Positions 24,801-37,190 of a stretch of DNA of 64,000 nt are shown here, in pieces. The notes under the pieces were generated by a model, which was given only the letters and a program-made list of their open reading frames with translations, was not told the DNA's origin and did no database searches. The stretch spans positions 44,892,648-44,956,647 of the forward strand of contig OY744525.1 in NCBI GenBank assembly GCA_963556195.1. The letters run 5' to 3'. Position numbers and translations under genes: made by a program. The stretch comes from Sepiola atlantica (lineage: Eukaryota; Mollusca; Cephalopoda; Sepiida; Sepiolidae). Positions within the stretch are counted from its first letter, which is position 1; each line of letters begins with the position of its first letter.

Positions 24801-27800
24801 ACTTTTTATTGTTCGGTCCCTACGTTTTATTGTTGGGTCACTATGTTTTATTGTTGAGTAACCACTTTTTATTGCTGGGCAACTACTTTTTCTTGTTAGG
24901 TCACTACTTTTTATGGTTGGGTCACTACTTTTTATTGCTGGGTCACTACTGTTTATTGCTGGGTCACTAGGTTTTATTGCTGAATCACTACGTTTTATTG
25001 CTTGGTTTTTACGTTGTATTGTTGGGTCACTACGTTTTATTGTCAACACTTTTTAATGCTGGGCTAACACTTTTATTGTTGGGTTATTACGTTGTATGGT
25101 TGGGTCACTTCTTTTTGATTGTTGGGTCACCACTTTTTTTATTGGGTCACAACATTTTAGTGGTTGGTCACTCTGTTTTCTAGTTGGGATACCACTTTTA
25201 ATGTTGGGTCACCGCTTTTTATGGTTGAGTCACCACTTTTTATTGCTGGAGCACTACGTTTTATTGTTGGTCACTACGTTTCATTGTTGGGTCATCACTT
25301 TTTATAGTTGAGTCACCACTTTTTATTGCTGGGTCACTACGTTTGTTTTTTGGTTCATCACTTTTTATGTCGTGGTCACTACGTTTTATTGCGTGGTCAC
25401 CACTTTTTATTGCTGGGTCAACACTTTTATTGTTGGGTCACCACTTTTTATGGTTAGGTCACTACGTTTAAATGTTGGGTCACCACTTTTTATGGTTGAG
25501 TCACCACTTTTTATTGCTTTGTCACTACGTTTACTTTTTGGTTCACCAGTTTTTATGTCGTACTCACTACGTTTTATGGTATCGTCACTATGTTTTATTG
25601 TTGGGTCACTAAGTTTTATTGTTGGGTCCCTACTGTTTATGGTTGAGTCACCACTTCTTATTGCTGGGTCACTACGTTTTATTGTTGGGTCACCTATTTT
25701 ATTTCTGGATCACTACGTTTAATGGGTGGGTCACTACGTTTTATTGTTGGGTCACCACTATTTATGGTTGGGTAACTACGTTTTATTTTTAGGTCACCAC
25801 TTTTTATTGCTAGGTTACTACGTTTTATTGTTGGGTCACAACTTTTTATGGCTGGGTAAACACTTTTATTGTTGGGTCACCACTTTTTAGGGCTGGGTCA
25901 CTACGTTTTATTGTTTGGTCACTACTTTTTATTGCTTGGTCACTACGTTTTATTGCTGGGTCACCACGTTTTTTTGCTTGGTCACTACATTTTATTGTTG
26001 AGTCACCACTTTTTATTGCTGGGTCACCACTTTTTATTGTTGGGTCACTACTTTTTATTGCTGGGTCACTACGTTTTATTGTTGGGTTACCACTTTTATT
26101 GTTGGGTCACCGCTTTTTATAGTGTAGTCACCACTTTTTATTGCTGGGTCGCTACGTTCAATTTTTTGTTCACCACTTTTTATGTCGTGGTCACTACGTT
26201 TTATGGTATGGTCACTACGTTTTATTGTTGGGTCCCTACTGTTTATGGTTGAGTCACCACTTTTTATTGCTTGGTCACTACGTTTTATTGTTGGGTCAGC
26301 TCTTTTTATTTCTGGGTAACTACGTTTAATGGGTGGATCACTACTTTTTATTGTTGGGTCACCACTATTTATGGTTGGGTAACTACGTTTTATTTTTGGG
26401 TCACCACTTTTTATTGCTAGGTAACTACGTTTTATTGCTGGGTCACCACTTTTTATTTCTGTGTCACAACGTTTCATTGCTAGGTCACTAGGTTTTATGT
26501 TTTGGTAACTACGTTTTATTGCTGGGTCACCACTTTTTATTGCTGGGTCACTACGTTTTCTTGTTGGGTCACCACTGTTTATTGCTGGGTCACCACTTTT
26601 TATTGCTGGGTCACTATGTTTTATTGTTGGGTCACCACTTTTTTGGCTGGTCAACACTTTTATTGTTGTGTCACCACTTTTTATTGCCGTTCACTACGAT
26701 TTATTGTTGGGTCACTACTATTTATGGAAAGTCAGTACGTTTTATGGTATGGTCACTACGTTTTATTGTTGGGTCACCACTATTTATTGTTGGGTCACTG
26801 CGTTTTATTGTTGGGTCACTACTTTTTATGGTTTAGTCACCAGTTTTTATAGCTGGGTAACTACGTTTTATTGTTCGGTAACCACTTTTCATTGCTAGGT
26901 CACAACGTTTTATGGTTAGGACACTAGGTTAAATGGTATTGTCACTACGTTTTATTGTTGGGTCTCTACGTTTTTTTGTTGGGTCACCACGTTTTTAGCT
27001 AGTCAACACTTTTATTGTTGGGTCACCACTATTTATTGCCGGCCACTACGTTTTATATTTGGGTCACTACTATTCATGGCAGGTCAGTACGTTTTATGGT
27101 ATGGTCACTACGTTTTATTGTTTGATCACCACTTTTATGGTTGGGTCACTACGTTTTATGGTTTGGTCATCACTGTTTATGGTTGAGTAACTACTTTTTA
27201 TTGCTGTGTCACTACGTTTTAATGCTGGGTCACTACGTTTTATTGTTGAGTAACTACTTTTTCTTGTTAGGTCACTACTTTTTATGGTTGGTCACTACTT
27301 TTTATTGCTGGGTCACTAGGTTTTATTGCTGAGTCACTACGTTTTATTGCTGGTTCTTTACGTTGTATTGTGGGGTCACTACGTTTTATTGTCAACACTT
27401 TTTAATGCTGGGCTAACACTTTTATTGTTGGGTTATAACGTTGTATGGTTGGGTCACTTCTTTTTGATTGTTGGGTCACCACTTTTTTTGGTGGGTGACA
27501 ACATTTTATTGCTAGGTCACTCTGTTTTATAGTTTGGTTACCACTTTTAATGTTGGGTCACCGCTTTTTATGGTTCAGTCACCACTTTTTATTGCTGGGC
27601 CACTACATTTCATTGTTGGTCACTACGTTTCATTGTTGGGTCACCACTTTTTATAGTTGAGTCACCACTTTTTATTGCTGGGTCACTACGTTTGTTTTTT
27701 GGTTTATCACTTTTTATGTCGTGGTCACTACGTTTTATTGCTGGGTCACCACTTTTTATTGCTGGGTCAACACTTTTATTGTTGGGTCACCACTTTTTAG

Positions 27801-30800
27801 TGTTAGGTCACTATGTTTAAATGTTGGGTCACCACTTTTTATGGTTGAGTCACCACTTTTTATTGCTTTGTCACTACGTTTACTTTTTGGTTCACCAGTT
27901 TTTATGTCGTGGTCACTACGTTTTATGGTATGGTCACTACGTTTTATTGTTGAGTCACCACTTCTTATTGCTGGGTCACTACGTTTTATTGTTGGGTCAC
28001 CTATTTTATTTCTGGATCACTACGTTTTATTGTTGGGTCACAACTATTAATGGTTGGGTAACTGCGTTTTATTTTTAGGTCACCACTTTTTATTGCTAGG
28101 TAACTACGTTTTATTGTTGGGTCACAACTTTTTATGGCTGGGTAAACACTTTTATTGTTGGGTCACCACTTTTTAGGGTTATGTCACTACGTTTTATTGC
28201 TGGGTAACTACGTTTTATTGTACGGTCACCACTTTTGTTGCGGAGTCACCACTTTTTATTGCTGGGTCACTACGTTTTATTGTTGGTCACTACGTTTTAT
28301 TGTTGGGTCACCACTTTTTATGGTTGAGTCACCACTTTGTATTGCTGGGTCACTATGTTTTATTTTTGGTTCACGACTTTTTATGTCGTGGTCACTACGT
28401 TTTATGGTATGTTCACTACGTTCTATTGTTGGATCACCGCTTTTTAATGGTTGGGTCACTAAGTTTTATTGTTGGGTCACCACGGTTTATGGTTTAGTCA
28501 CCACTTTTTATTGCTGGGTCACTACGTTTTATTGTTAGGTCACCACTTTTTATTGTTGGGTCACTACGTTTTATTGTTGGGTCACCACTTTTTATTACTG
28601 GGTCACTATGTTTTATTGCTGGGTCACCACTTTTTATTGCTTGGTCAACACTTTTATTGTTGGGTCACCACTTTTTATGGTTAGGTCACTACGTTTGAAT
28701 GTTGGGTCACCACTTTTTATAGTTGAGTCACCACTTGTTATTGATGGGTCACTACGTTTTGTTTTTGGCTATCCACTTTTTATGTCGTGGTCACTACGTT
28801 TTATGGTATGGTCACTACGTTTTATTGTTGGGTCACTACTGTTTATGGTTGAGTCACCACTTTTTATTGCTTTGTCACTACGTTTACTTTTTGGTTCACC
28901 AGTTTTTATGTCGTGGTCACTACGTTTTATGGTATGGTCACTACGTTTTATTGTTGAGTCACCACCTCTTATTGCTGGGTCACTAAGTTTTATTGTTGGG
29001 TCACCTATTTTATTTCTGGATCACTACGTTTAATGGGTGGGTCACTACGTTTTATTGTTGGGTCACCACTTTTTATTGCTAGGTAACTACGTTTTATTGT
29101 TGGGTCACAACTTTTTATGGCTGGGTAAACACTTTTATTGTTGGGTCACCACTTTTTAGGGCTGGGTCACTACGTTTTTTTTTTGGTCACTACTTTTTAT
29201 TGCTTGGTCTCTACGTTTAATTGCTTGGTCACTACATTTTATTGTTGAGTCACCACTTTTTATTGCTAGGTCACTACGTTTTATTGTTGGGTGACTACTT
29301 TTTATTGCTGGGTCACTACGTTTTATTGTTGGGTTACCACTCTTATTGTTGGGTCACCGCTTTTTATAGTGTAGTCACCACTTTTTATTGCTGGGTCCCT
29401 ACGTTTAATTTTTGGTTCACCACTTTTTATGTCGTGGTCACTACGTTTTATGGTATGGTCACTACGTTTTATTGTTGGGTCCCTACTGTTTATGGTTGAG
29501 TCACCACTTTTTATTTCTGGGTCACTACGTTTAATGGGTGGATCACTACTTTTTATTGTTGGGTCACCACTATTTATGGTTGGGTATCTACGTTTTATTT
29601 TTGGGTCACCACTTTTTATTGCTAGGTAACTACGCTTTTATTGCTGGGTCACCACTTTTTATGGCTGGGTAAACACTTTTATTGTTGGGTCACCACTTTT
29701 TAGGGCTGGGTCAGTACGTTTTGTTGTTGAGTCACCACATTTTATTGTTGGGTCACTACGTTTTTTTGTTGGGTCACTACGTTTTATTGTTGTGTCACTA
29801 CGTTTTATTGCTGGGTCACTACGTTTTATTGTTGGGTCACTGCGTTTTATTGTTGGGTCACTGCGTTTTATTGTTGGGTCACTTCGTTTTATTGCTGAGT
29901 CACCACTTTTCATTGTTGGGTCACTACGTTTTATTGTTGGGTCACTACGTTTTATTGTTGAGTCACCACTTTTTATTGCTGGGTCACTACTTTTTATTGT
30001 TGGGTCACTAGGTTTTATTGCTGAATCACTACGTTTTATTGTTGGGGTCACTACGTTTTATTGTTGGGTCACTACGTTTTATTGTCAACACTTTTTATTG
30101 CTGGGCTAACACTTTTATTGTTGGGTTATTACGTTGTATGGTTGGGTCACGTCGTTTTGATTGTTGGGTCACCACTTTTATTGTTGGGTCAAAACATTTT
30201 ATTGCTGGGTCACTACGTTTTATAGTTGGGTTACCGCTGGTATTTTTGGGTCACCGCTTTTTATGGTTGAGTCACCACTTTTTATTGCTGGGTCACTACG
30301 TTTTATTGTTGGTCACTACGTTTTATTGTTGGGTCACCACTTTTTATGGTTGAGTCAACACTTTTTATTGCTGGGTCACTACGTTTTATTGTTGGGTCAC
30401 TACTTTTTATTGCTGGGTCACTACGTTTTACTGTTGGGTCACTACGTTTAATTGTTGGGTCACTACGTTTTTTTGCGGGGTCACTACGTGTTACTGTTGT
30501 GTCACTGCGTTTTATTGTTGGGTCACTACATTTTATTGTTGGATCACCACGTTTTATTGCTGGGTCACTACGTTTTGTTGTTGAGTCACCACATTTTATT
30601 GTTGGGTCACTACGTTTTATTGTTAGGTCATTACGTTTTATTGTTGAGTCACCACTTTTTATTGCTGGGTCACTACTTTTTATTGTTAGGTCACTCATTT
30701 TTATTGCTGGGTCACTAGGTTTTATGGCTGAGTCACTACGTTTTTTTGTTGGGTCACTACGTTTTATCGCTGGGTCACTACGTTGTATTGTTGGGTCACT

Positions 30801-33800
30801 ACGTTTTATTGGTGGGTCACCACTTTTATTGTTGGGTAACTACGTTTTATGTTTCGGTCACCACTTTTATTGTTGGTCACCTCTTTTTATTTCTGGGTCA
30901 CTACGTTTAATTGGTTGGTCACTACGTTTTATTGTTGGTCACTACGTTTTATTGTTGGGTCACCACTTTTTATGGTTGAGTCAACACTTTTTTTTGCTGG
31001 GTCACTACGTTTTATTGTTGGGTCACTACGTTTAATTGTTGGGTCACTACGTTTTTTTGCTAGGTCACTACGTGTTACTGTTGTGTCACTGCGTTTTATT
31101 GTTGGGTCACTACGTTTTATTGTTGGATCACCACGTTTTATTGCTGGGTCACTACGTTTTGTTGTTGAGTCACCACATTTTATTGTTGGGTCACTACGTT
31201 TTATTGTTAGGTCACTACGATTTATTGTTGAGTCACCACTTTTTATTGCTGGGTCACTACTTTTTATTGTTAGGTCACTCATTTTTATTGCTGGGTCACT
31301 AGGTTTTATGGCTGAGTCACTACGTTTTATTGCTGGGTCACTACGTTGTATTGTTGGGTCACTACGTTTTATTGGTGGGTCACCACTTTTATTGTTGGGT
31401 AACTACGTTTTATGTTACGGTCACCACTTTTATTGTTGTTCACCTCTTTTTATTTCTAGGTCACTACGTTTAATTGGTTGGTCACTACGTTTTATTGTTG
31501 GGTCACCACTATTTATGGTTGGGAAACTACGTTTTATTTTTCGGGTCACCACTATTTATGGGTGAGTCACCACTTTTTATAAGTGGGTCACTCCGTTTTA
31601 TTGTTGGGTCACCATTGTTATTGCTAGGTCACTACGTTTTATTGCTGGATAACCACTTTTTATGACTGGGTAAACACTTTTATTGTTGGGTCACCACTTT
31701 TTATTGCTGGGTCACTACGTTTTATTGTTTGGTCACTACGTTTTATTGATTGGTCACTACGTTTTATTGCTGGGTCACTACGTTTTATTGCTGGGTCACT
31801 ACGTTTTATTGTTGGGTCACCACGTTTTATAGCTGAGTCACTACGTTTTATTGTTGTGTCACTACGTTTTATTGTTGGGTCACTACGTTTTATTGCTGAG
31901 TCACTACGTTTTATTGTTGAGTCACTACGTTTTATTGCTGGGTCACTACGTTTTATTGCTAGGTCACAACTTTTTATTGCTGGGTAACTACGTTTTATTG
32001 TTAGGTCACTACGTTTTATTTCTGGATCACTACGTTTTATTGTTGGGTCACTACGTTTTATTGCTGGGTCACCACTTTTTATTGCTGGGTCACTACGTTT
32101 TATGGCTGGATCACCACTTATTATGACTAAGTAAACACTTTTATTGTTGGGTCACCACTTTTTTGGCTGGGTCACTACGTTTTATTGTTAGGTCACTACG
32201 TTTTATTGTTAGGTCACTACGTTTTATTGCTTGGTCACTACGTTTTATTGCTGGGTCACTACGTTTAATTGTTCGGTCACTACTTTTTATTGCTGGGTCA
32301 CAGTGTTTTATTGTTGAGTCCCCACTTTTTATTGCTGGGTCACTACGTTTTATTGTTAGGTCACTACTTTTTTTTACTGGGTCACACTTTTTTTTACTGG
32401 GTCAACACTTTTATTGTTGGGTTATTACGTTGTATGGTTGGGTCACTTCATTTTGATTGTTGGGTCACCACTTTTATTGTTGGGTCACAGCATTTTATTG
32501 CTGGGTCACTACGTTTTATAGTTGGGTTTCCACTTTTTTGGTTGAGTCACCACTTTTTATTGCTGGGTCACTACGTTTTATTGTTGGTCACTACGTTTTA
32601 TTGTGGTGTCACCACTTTTTGTGGCTGGGTCAACACTTTTTATTGCTGGGTCACTACGTTTTTTTTGGTTCACCACTTTTTTTATCGTGGTCACTACGTT
32701 TTATGGTATGGTCACTACGTTTTATTGCTGGGTCAACACTTTTATTGTTGGGTCACCACTTTTTATGGTTAGGTCACTACGTTTAAATGTTGGGTCACCA
32801 CTTTTTATGGTTGAGTCACCACTTTTTATTGCTTTGTCACTACGTTTACTTTTTGGTTCACCAGTTTTTATGTCGTACTCACTACGTTTTATGGTATCGT
32901 CACTATGTTTTATTGTTGGGTCACTAAGTTTTATTGTTGGGTCCCTACTGTTTATGGTTGAGTCACCACTTCTTATTGCTGGGTCACTACGTTTTATTGT
33001 TGGGTCACCTATTTTATTGTTGTGTCACTACGTTTTATTGCTGAGTCACCACTTTTTATTGTTGGGTCACTGCGTTTTATTGTTGGGTCACTTCGTTTTA
33101 TTGCTGAGTCACCACTTTTTATTGTTGGGTCACTACGTTTTATTGTTGGGTCACTACGTTTTATTGTTGAGTCACCACTTTTTATTGCTGGGTCACTACT
33201 TTTTATTGTTAGGTCACTACTTTTTATTGTTGGGTCACTAGGTTTTATTGCTGAATCACTACGTTTTATTGTTGGGGTCACTACGTTGTATTGTTGGGTC
33301 ACTGCGTTTTATAGTCAACACTTTTTATGGCTGGGCTAACACTTTTATTGTTGGGTTATTACGTTGTATGGTTGGGTCACTTCGTTTTGATTGTTGGGTC
33401 ACAACTTTTATTGTTGGGTCAAAACATTTTATAGCTGGGTCACTACGTTTTATAGTTGGGTTACCGCTGGTATTTTATGGTCACCGCTTTTTATGGTTGA
33501 GTCACCACTTTTTATTGCTGGGTCACTACGTTTTATTGTTGGTCACTACGTTTTATTGTTGGGTGACCACTTTTTATGGCTGGGTCAACACTTTTTTTGT
33601 TGGGTCACAACTTTTTATGGTTAGTTCACTACGTTTAAATGTTGTGTCACCACTTTTTATGGTTGAGTCACCACTTTTTATTGCTGGGTCACTACGTTTT
33701 ATTTTTGGTTCACCACTTTTTATGTCGTGGTCACTACGTTTTATGGTATGGTCACTACGTTTTATTGTTGCATCACCACTTTTTATGGTTGGGTCACTAA

Positions 33801-34590
33801 GTTGTATTTTTGGGTCACCACTGTTTATGGTTGAGTCCCCACTGTTTATTGCTGGGTCACTACGTTTGATTGTTAGGTCACCACTTTTTATTGCTGGGTC
33901 ACTACGTTTTATTGCTGGGTCACCACGTTTTATTGCTGGGTCAACACTTTTATTGTTGGGTCACCACTTCTTATTGTTAGGTCACTACGTTTAAATGTTG
34001 GGTCACCACTTTTTATGGTTGAGTCACCACTTTTTATTGCTGGGTCACTACGTTTTATTTTTGGTTCACCACTTTTTATGTCGTGGTTACGTCGTTTTAT
34101 GGTATGGTCACTACGTTTTATTGTTGGGTCACCACTTTTTATGGTTGGGTCACTAAGTTTTATTGTTGGGTCACCACTGTTTATTGCTTAGTCACTACGT
34201 TTTATTGCTGGGTAACCACTTTTTATTGCTGGATCAACACTTTTATTGTTGGGTCACCACTTTTTATTGCTGGGTCACTACGTTTTATTTTTTGGTCACC
34301 ACTTTTTATCGTTGGGTCACTACTTTTTATTTCTGGGTCACTACGTTTAATTCGCGGTCACTACGTTTTATTCTAGGGTCACCACTTGTAATGGCTGAGT
34401 CAACACTTTTATTGTTCGGTCACCACTTTTTATGATAGGGTCACAACGTTGTATGGTTGGGTCACTACGTTTGATTGTTGGGTCACCACTTTCATTGTTG
34501 GGTCACCACATTTTAGTGCTGGGTCACTACGTTTTATTGTAGGGTCACCACCTTTTATTGCTGGGTCACTACGTTTTATGGTTGCGTCAC
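12842..34590. repeat. 21-bp satellite array, about 21.7 kb, roughly 1,000 copies
   Basis: The monomer core is GTCACTACGTTTTATTG within a 21-bp period. Type A has CACTACGTTTT, type B has CACCACTTTTT, and a 20-bp type C has CAACACTTTTA. Because 21 is divisible by three and the monomer lacks stops in four of six frames, long open frames appear: plus-strand GSLRFIV, LGHYVLL and WVTTFYC heptads, and minus-strand TIKRSDP heptads. They break at one-base indels, switch frame and coexist in the same DNA, so I regard them as non-coding. Higher-order duplications are evident: about 15.2-18.5 kb with about 21.2-24.4 kb, and 30.3-30.9 kb with 30.9-31.5 kb. There are no insertions of other elements. Confidence 0.95.
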
Positions 34591-34593
34591 TAC

Positions 34594-35150
34594 GCACAGC
34601 AGCGGCGATAGGTACGTATTTAGCATTTGCACCGGGGCGGCGATATGTACTTATATAGTATCTGCACCCAGGGTGGCGATAGGATCTTATATATTATCTG
34701 CACCCAGGCGGCGATAGGTACTTATATAGTATCTGCATAGGGGTTGTGATAGGTACGTATATATTATGTGCACGAGGGCGGCGATAGGTACGTATATAGT
34801 ATGCGCACCGGGGTGGCGATAGATACGTATATAGTATGCGCACTGGGGCGGAGATAAGTACTAATATAGAAGGCGCAGACAGAGGTAGTACTTTTTATAG
34901 AAATATGTCATACTATTACTCTTGGAAACGTAGGATGAAATGGTGGGGAAGAAGCAGCTTTCGCAAAAGGCAAAATTAGAAAGTAGCGGTGAAATGGGGC
35001 GACCAGGGAAGAGAAAAGTAGAAAGATAAAGAGGCTGTTATAGAGAGAGGGAGAGAAATAGAAGTTTTAATATAAAGATGTTACACACGCGATTTTTCTT
35101 CTGTTTTATATGTTTTTATAACCTCGAGCAACGCGGGGTAGCCCCGCTAG
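34594..35150 (+). repeat. 35-bp repeat remnant and shared Helitron-like 3' tail
   Basis: About eight 35-bp units (GGCGATAGGTACGTATTTAG type) precede the third copy of the ~280-bp tail. The tail ends with CTCGAGCAACGCGGGG, a damaged hairpin compared with the copies at 7328 and 11321, then GCCCCGCTAG. Confidence 0.85.
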
Positions 35151-35300
35151 TCCTAAAAATAAAATTTAATTCCCCATTAAAAACTGGTTATATAATGGAA
35201 TTAATAACATAAGGGTGGAAGGTCAATTGGTTAAATAAACCAATTTTATATTACTGAGTAATTCAGAATGGGTACTTTGAATTTTTCGCCTTCATTATAA

Positions 35301-35335
35301 ACTAGCGGAATCGTCGCCCGGCGTTGCACGGGAGA
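35301..35335 (-). mobile_element. Helitron-like 3' end in reverse orientation
   Basis: On the minus strand the segment reads CCCGTGCAACGCCGGGCG followed by ACGATTCCGCTAG, the same hairpin-plus-CTAG terminal architecture as at 7356 and 35150 but with different flanking sequence. Only the terminus can be supported. Confidence 0.45.
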
Positions 35336-35439
35336 AAGTACTACCTATTGCATGACGTTAATAAAAAAAGAAACGGCCTATTGTTCTGTCTCCCCCCCCT
35401 CTTCCGTGTTGGCGAATGTTATGAATTTAAAAAAAAAGA

Positions 35440-35525
35440 AAATAGTGGTAGCGTAGAATGGGATCGAACGCTGAAACTGGCGATCATGAAACCTGCCTTC
35501 CTAACCACTGTGCCACGGTTTCGAA
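35440..35525 (-). mobile_element. tRNA-derived SINE head with A and B boxes
   Basis: On the minus strand TGGCACAGTGGTTAGG (A box, near 35500-35515) is followed about 35 bases later by GCGTTCGATCC (B box, near 35461-35471), the spacing of an internal RNA polymerase III promoter. Flanking acceptor-stem positions do not pair, so this is not a working tRNA gene. An A/T-rich stretch follows on the minus strand. Confidence 0.65.
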
Positions 35526-35610
35526 TTAAATATACATGTGAAAATACGTCAATTAAGCTAAGCTTGATTATGGGCATGCGTGTAATGTTAAGATTCAGCA
35601 ATGACACGGT

Positions 35611-35928
35611 TTAGGTCATTTGAAGTTGATGAAAATGACTGGATTTGGGCAAGTTTTCTATAATATGTGTGTTAAAGGTGTATGATTTTGTAAATGTAAA
35701 TGTATCGGGGTCTACCAGTATCTTGGTGCTTATTGAATTAAATTGGATGTTGATTCGATCAAGAAATTGTAGCCGCCATGTTGAATGAATAAATGTTGCA
35801 GGAACTGTGTTCGTTAATTTCATTTGCTTAATTCCAGAATGAATGTAAATGTAGAAGTCATAGGTAATATTAGAAATAACGTAATCTGATATTCGTAGAA
35901 AATCATCGGAGTGAATGGGAGCGGTCAT
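35611..35928 (-). other. Unrecognised 105-codon open frame
   Basis: An ATG-started open frame of 105 codons on the minus strand with mixed composition: several DxxL, FIY and STW-type segments and no low-complexity repeat. I recognise no domain, catalytic motif, signal peptide or membrane span. It is among the few frames here not explained by a simple repeat. With no splice or promoter support it may be a chance frame or a remnant of an unknown element. Confidence 0.2.
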
Positions 35929-35929
35929 T

Positions 35930-36400
35930 AAGTCTTTGCGTATTGCTTTATATTATGTAGTAAATTAATACCAGGCAAATAATAAATAAGAACCGGTGTT
36001 TTGTGAAAATTAAACTGTGTGTACTAGTTCCCGGTGTCGATGAGTAGAGTGACAGTACAGAATTGTTAGGGAGAAAAGTTTTTGCTACGACCTATATGGA
36101 GTTGTTTTTTTTGAGAGACGTTGATGGTGGGCCAAATGTAATAGTTAGTGTTAGGTAGAAAAAAATAATAACAAATTTACTAAAACACGCTCGAGTGAAT
36201 AAGTGTTGTATAGCGGTGAGTTTAGTAGCCTGTGATGCATGTGGTTATTTTCCCATACTCCTAGAAGGTACAGAGGAAAAAATGTCTCTACTTTATATAT
36301 TAGAAGACAGAAAAAAAGACTTAATGAATATTAAAGAAAAAGAATCTATTTTATTTTGTAATTGAGAAAGATTTTTTTTTCTATGACAAATGTTAAAGTT
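35930..36400. other. Gene-less spacer
   Basis: No gene or repeat recognised. Confidence 0.4.
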
Positions 36401-36405
36401 AAAGT

Positions 36406-36407
36406 CG

Positions 36408-36450
<43 letters not shown>
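36406..36450. repeat. (CAT)n trinucleotide repeat
   Basis: About 15 uninterrupted CAT/ATC units, then imperfect CCTCAT units to about 36465. The minus-strand translation is poly-Asp. Confidence 0.95.
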
Positions 36451-36453
<3 letters not shown>

Positions 36454-36714
36454 CATCCTCATCATCACTACCAACATGTTGACTCATATATAATAAAATA
36501 TCAGAATCAAATTATAAGTGAATCGTACTGAATATGAATCTATTAGAAAATGTTTAAAAAATAGATATGCAAACAATTGATAGTGTTTAGTACGGTTTAG
36601 GGTTAGTTTATCTACCATACCTGAAAATATTTTAGTGTATGATTGAATTTGGTACAGGTAAGCTGTTTTAATATGAACATAGTTGGGATAAATGAAAAAA
36701 CTTTTGCATTAATT

Positions 36715-36764
36715 TAGATATATATATATTTTCCTTCACCACTTGAAATAGTTTGGGCTTAAGT

Positions 36765-36836
<72 letters not shown>

Positions 36837-37130
36837 ACTTTTATCCCAACACACAAGAGTTAGTAAGTAAAACACATACCTTTTTCTAGTTCCCAGACGA
36901 AACTATTTCAAGTGGTGAAGGGGAAACAAAAGATCTGTATGCTAGTATATATATATAGTAATTACTATTTCATGTATCCACATAAAATTTTATAAGGAGT
37001 TAGAGTTTTTTATGTATCAATTTTCAGTATTTACTTCAACAGTGCCTGAAGATTCCCCCAGGGATGAAACGCAGGAGCATCTGTGTAGCTTAATTGCCAT
37101 AAATATATTTTCATAACTTACTATATATAA

Positions 37131-37186
<56 letters not shown>

Positions 37187-37190
37187 GTGT
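36715..37190. repeat. (TA)n tracts with dispersed-repeat flanks
   Basis: (TA)n occurs at about 36767-36834 and 37131-37184. The left tract is flanked by GGACTTTTATCCCAAC and the segment 36850-36930, which matches 1775-1840. Near 37035-37070 the sequence GCCTGAAGATTC, then GATGAAACGCAGG, is another hairpin-plus-gaaac tail. No gene. Confidence 0.8.

Larger units (their letters stand above)
11351..35150 (+). mobile_element. Helitron-like element 3 (about 23.8 kb), expanded by internal satellites
   Basis: It begins TCTATTATATAAA at 11351, directly abutting the end of element 2. The head at 11351-11720 parallels 7357-7830, and the tail at 34868-35150 ends GCCCCGCTAG. Between them lie an 80-bp array (11838-12838), a 21-bp array (12842-34590) and the 35-bp array (34594-34870). 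No coding sequence is recognisable. Helitron-like elements with internal tandem repeats are known in animals (the DINE/HINE type). The unusual point is the size of the expansion. Another view is that two separate partial elements flank an unrelated satellite, but the tight joins at both ends and the 35-bp repeat on the far side argue for one element. Confidence 0.5.

Noticed and set aside
12842..34590. CRISPR-like array
   Set aside because: The repeat is contiguous with no unique spacers, and the surroundings are clearly eukaryotic.
12763..34658. Dozens of 60-327-codon open frames as a multigene family of membrane proteins
   Set aside because: All are heptad translations of the 21-bp repeat, coexist in several frames of the same DNA, and break at one-base indels.
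35452..35525. Intact tRNA gene
   Set aside because: A and B boxes are good, but acceptor and T stems do not pair.
36293..36487. Poly-Asp acidic protein
   Set aside because: (CAT)n read on the minus strand, with no supporting exon structure.
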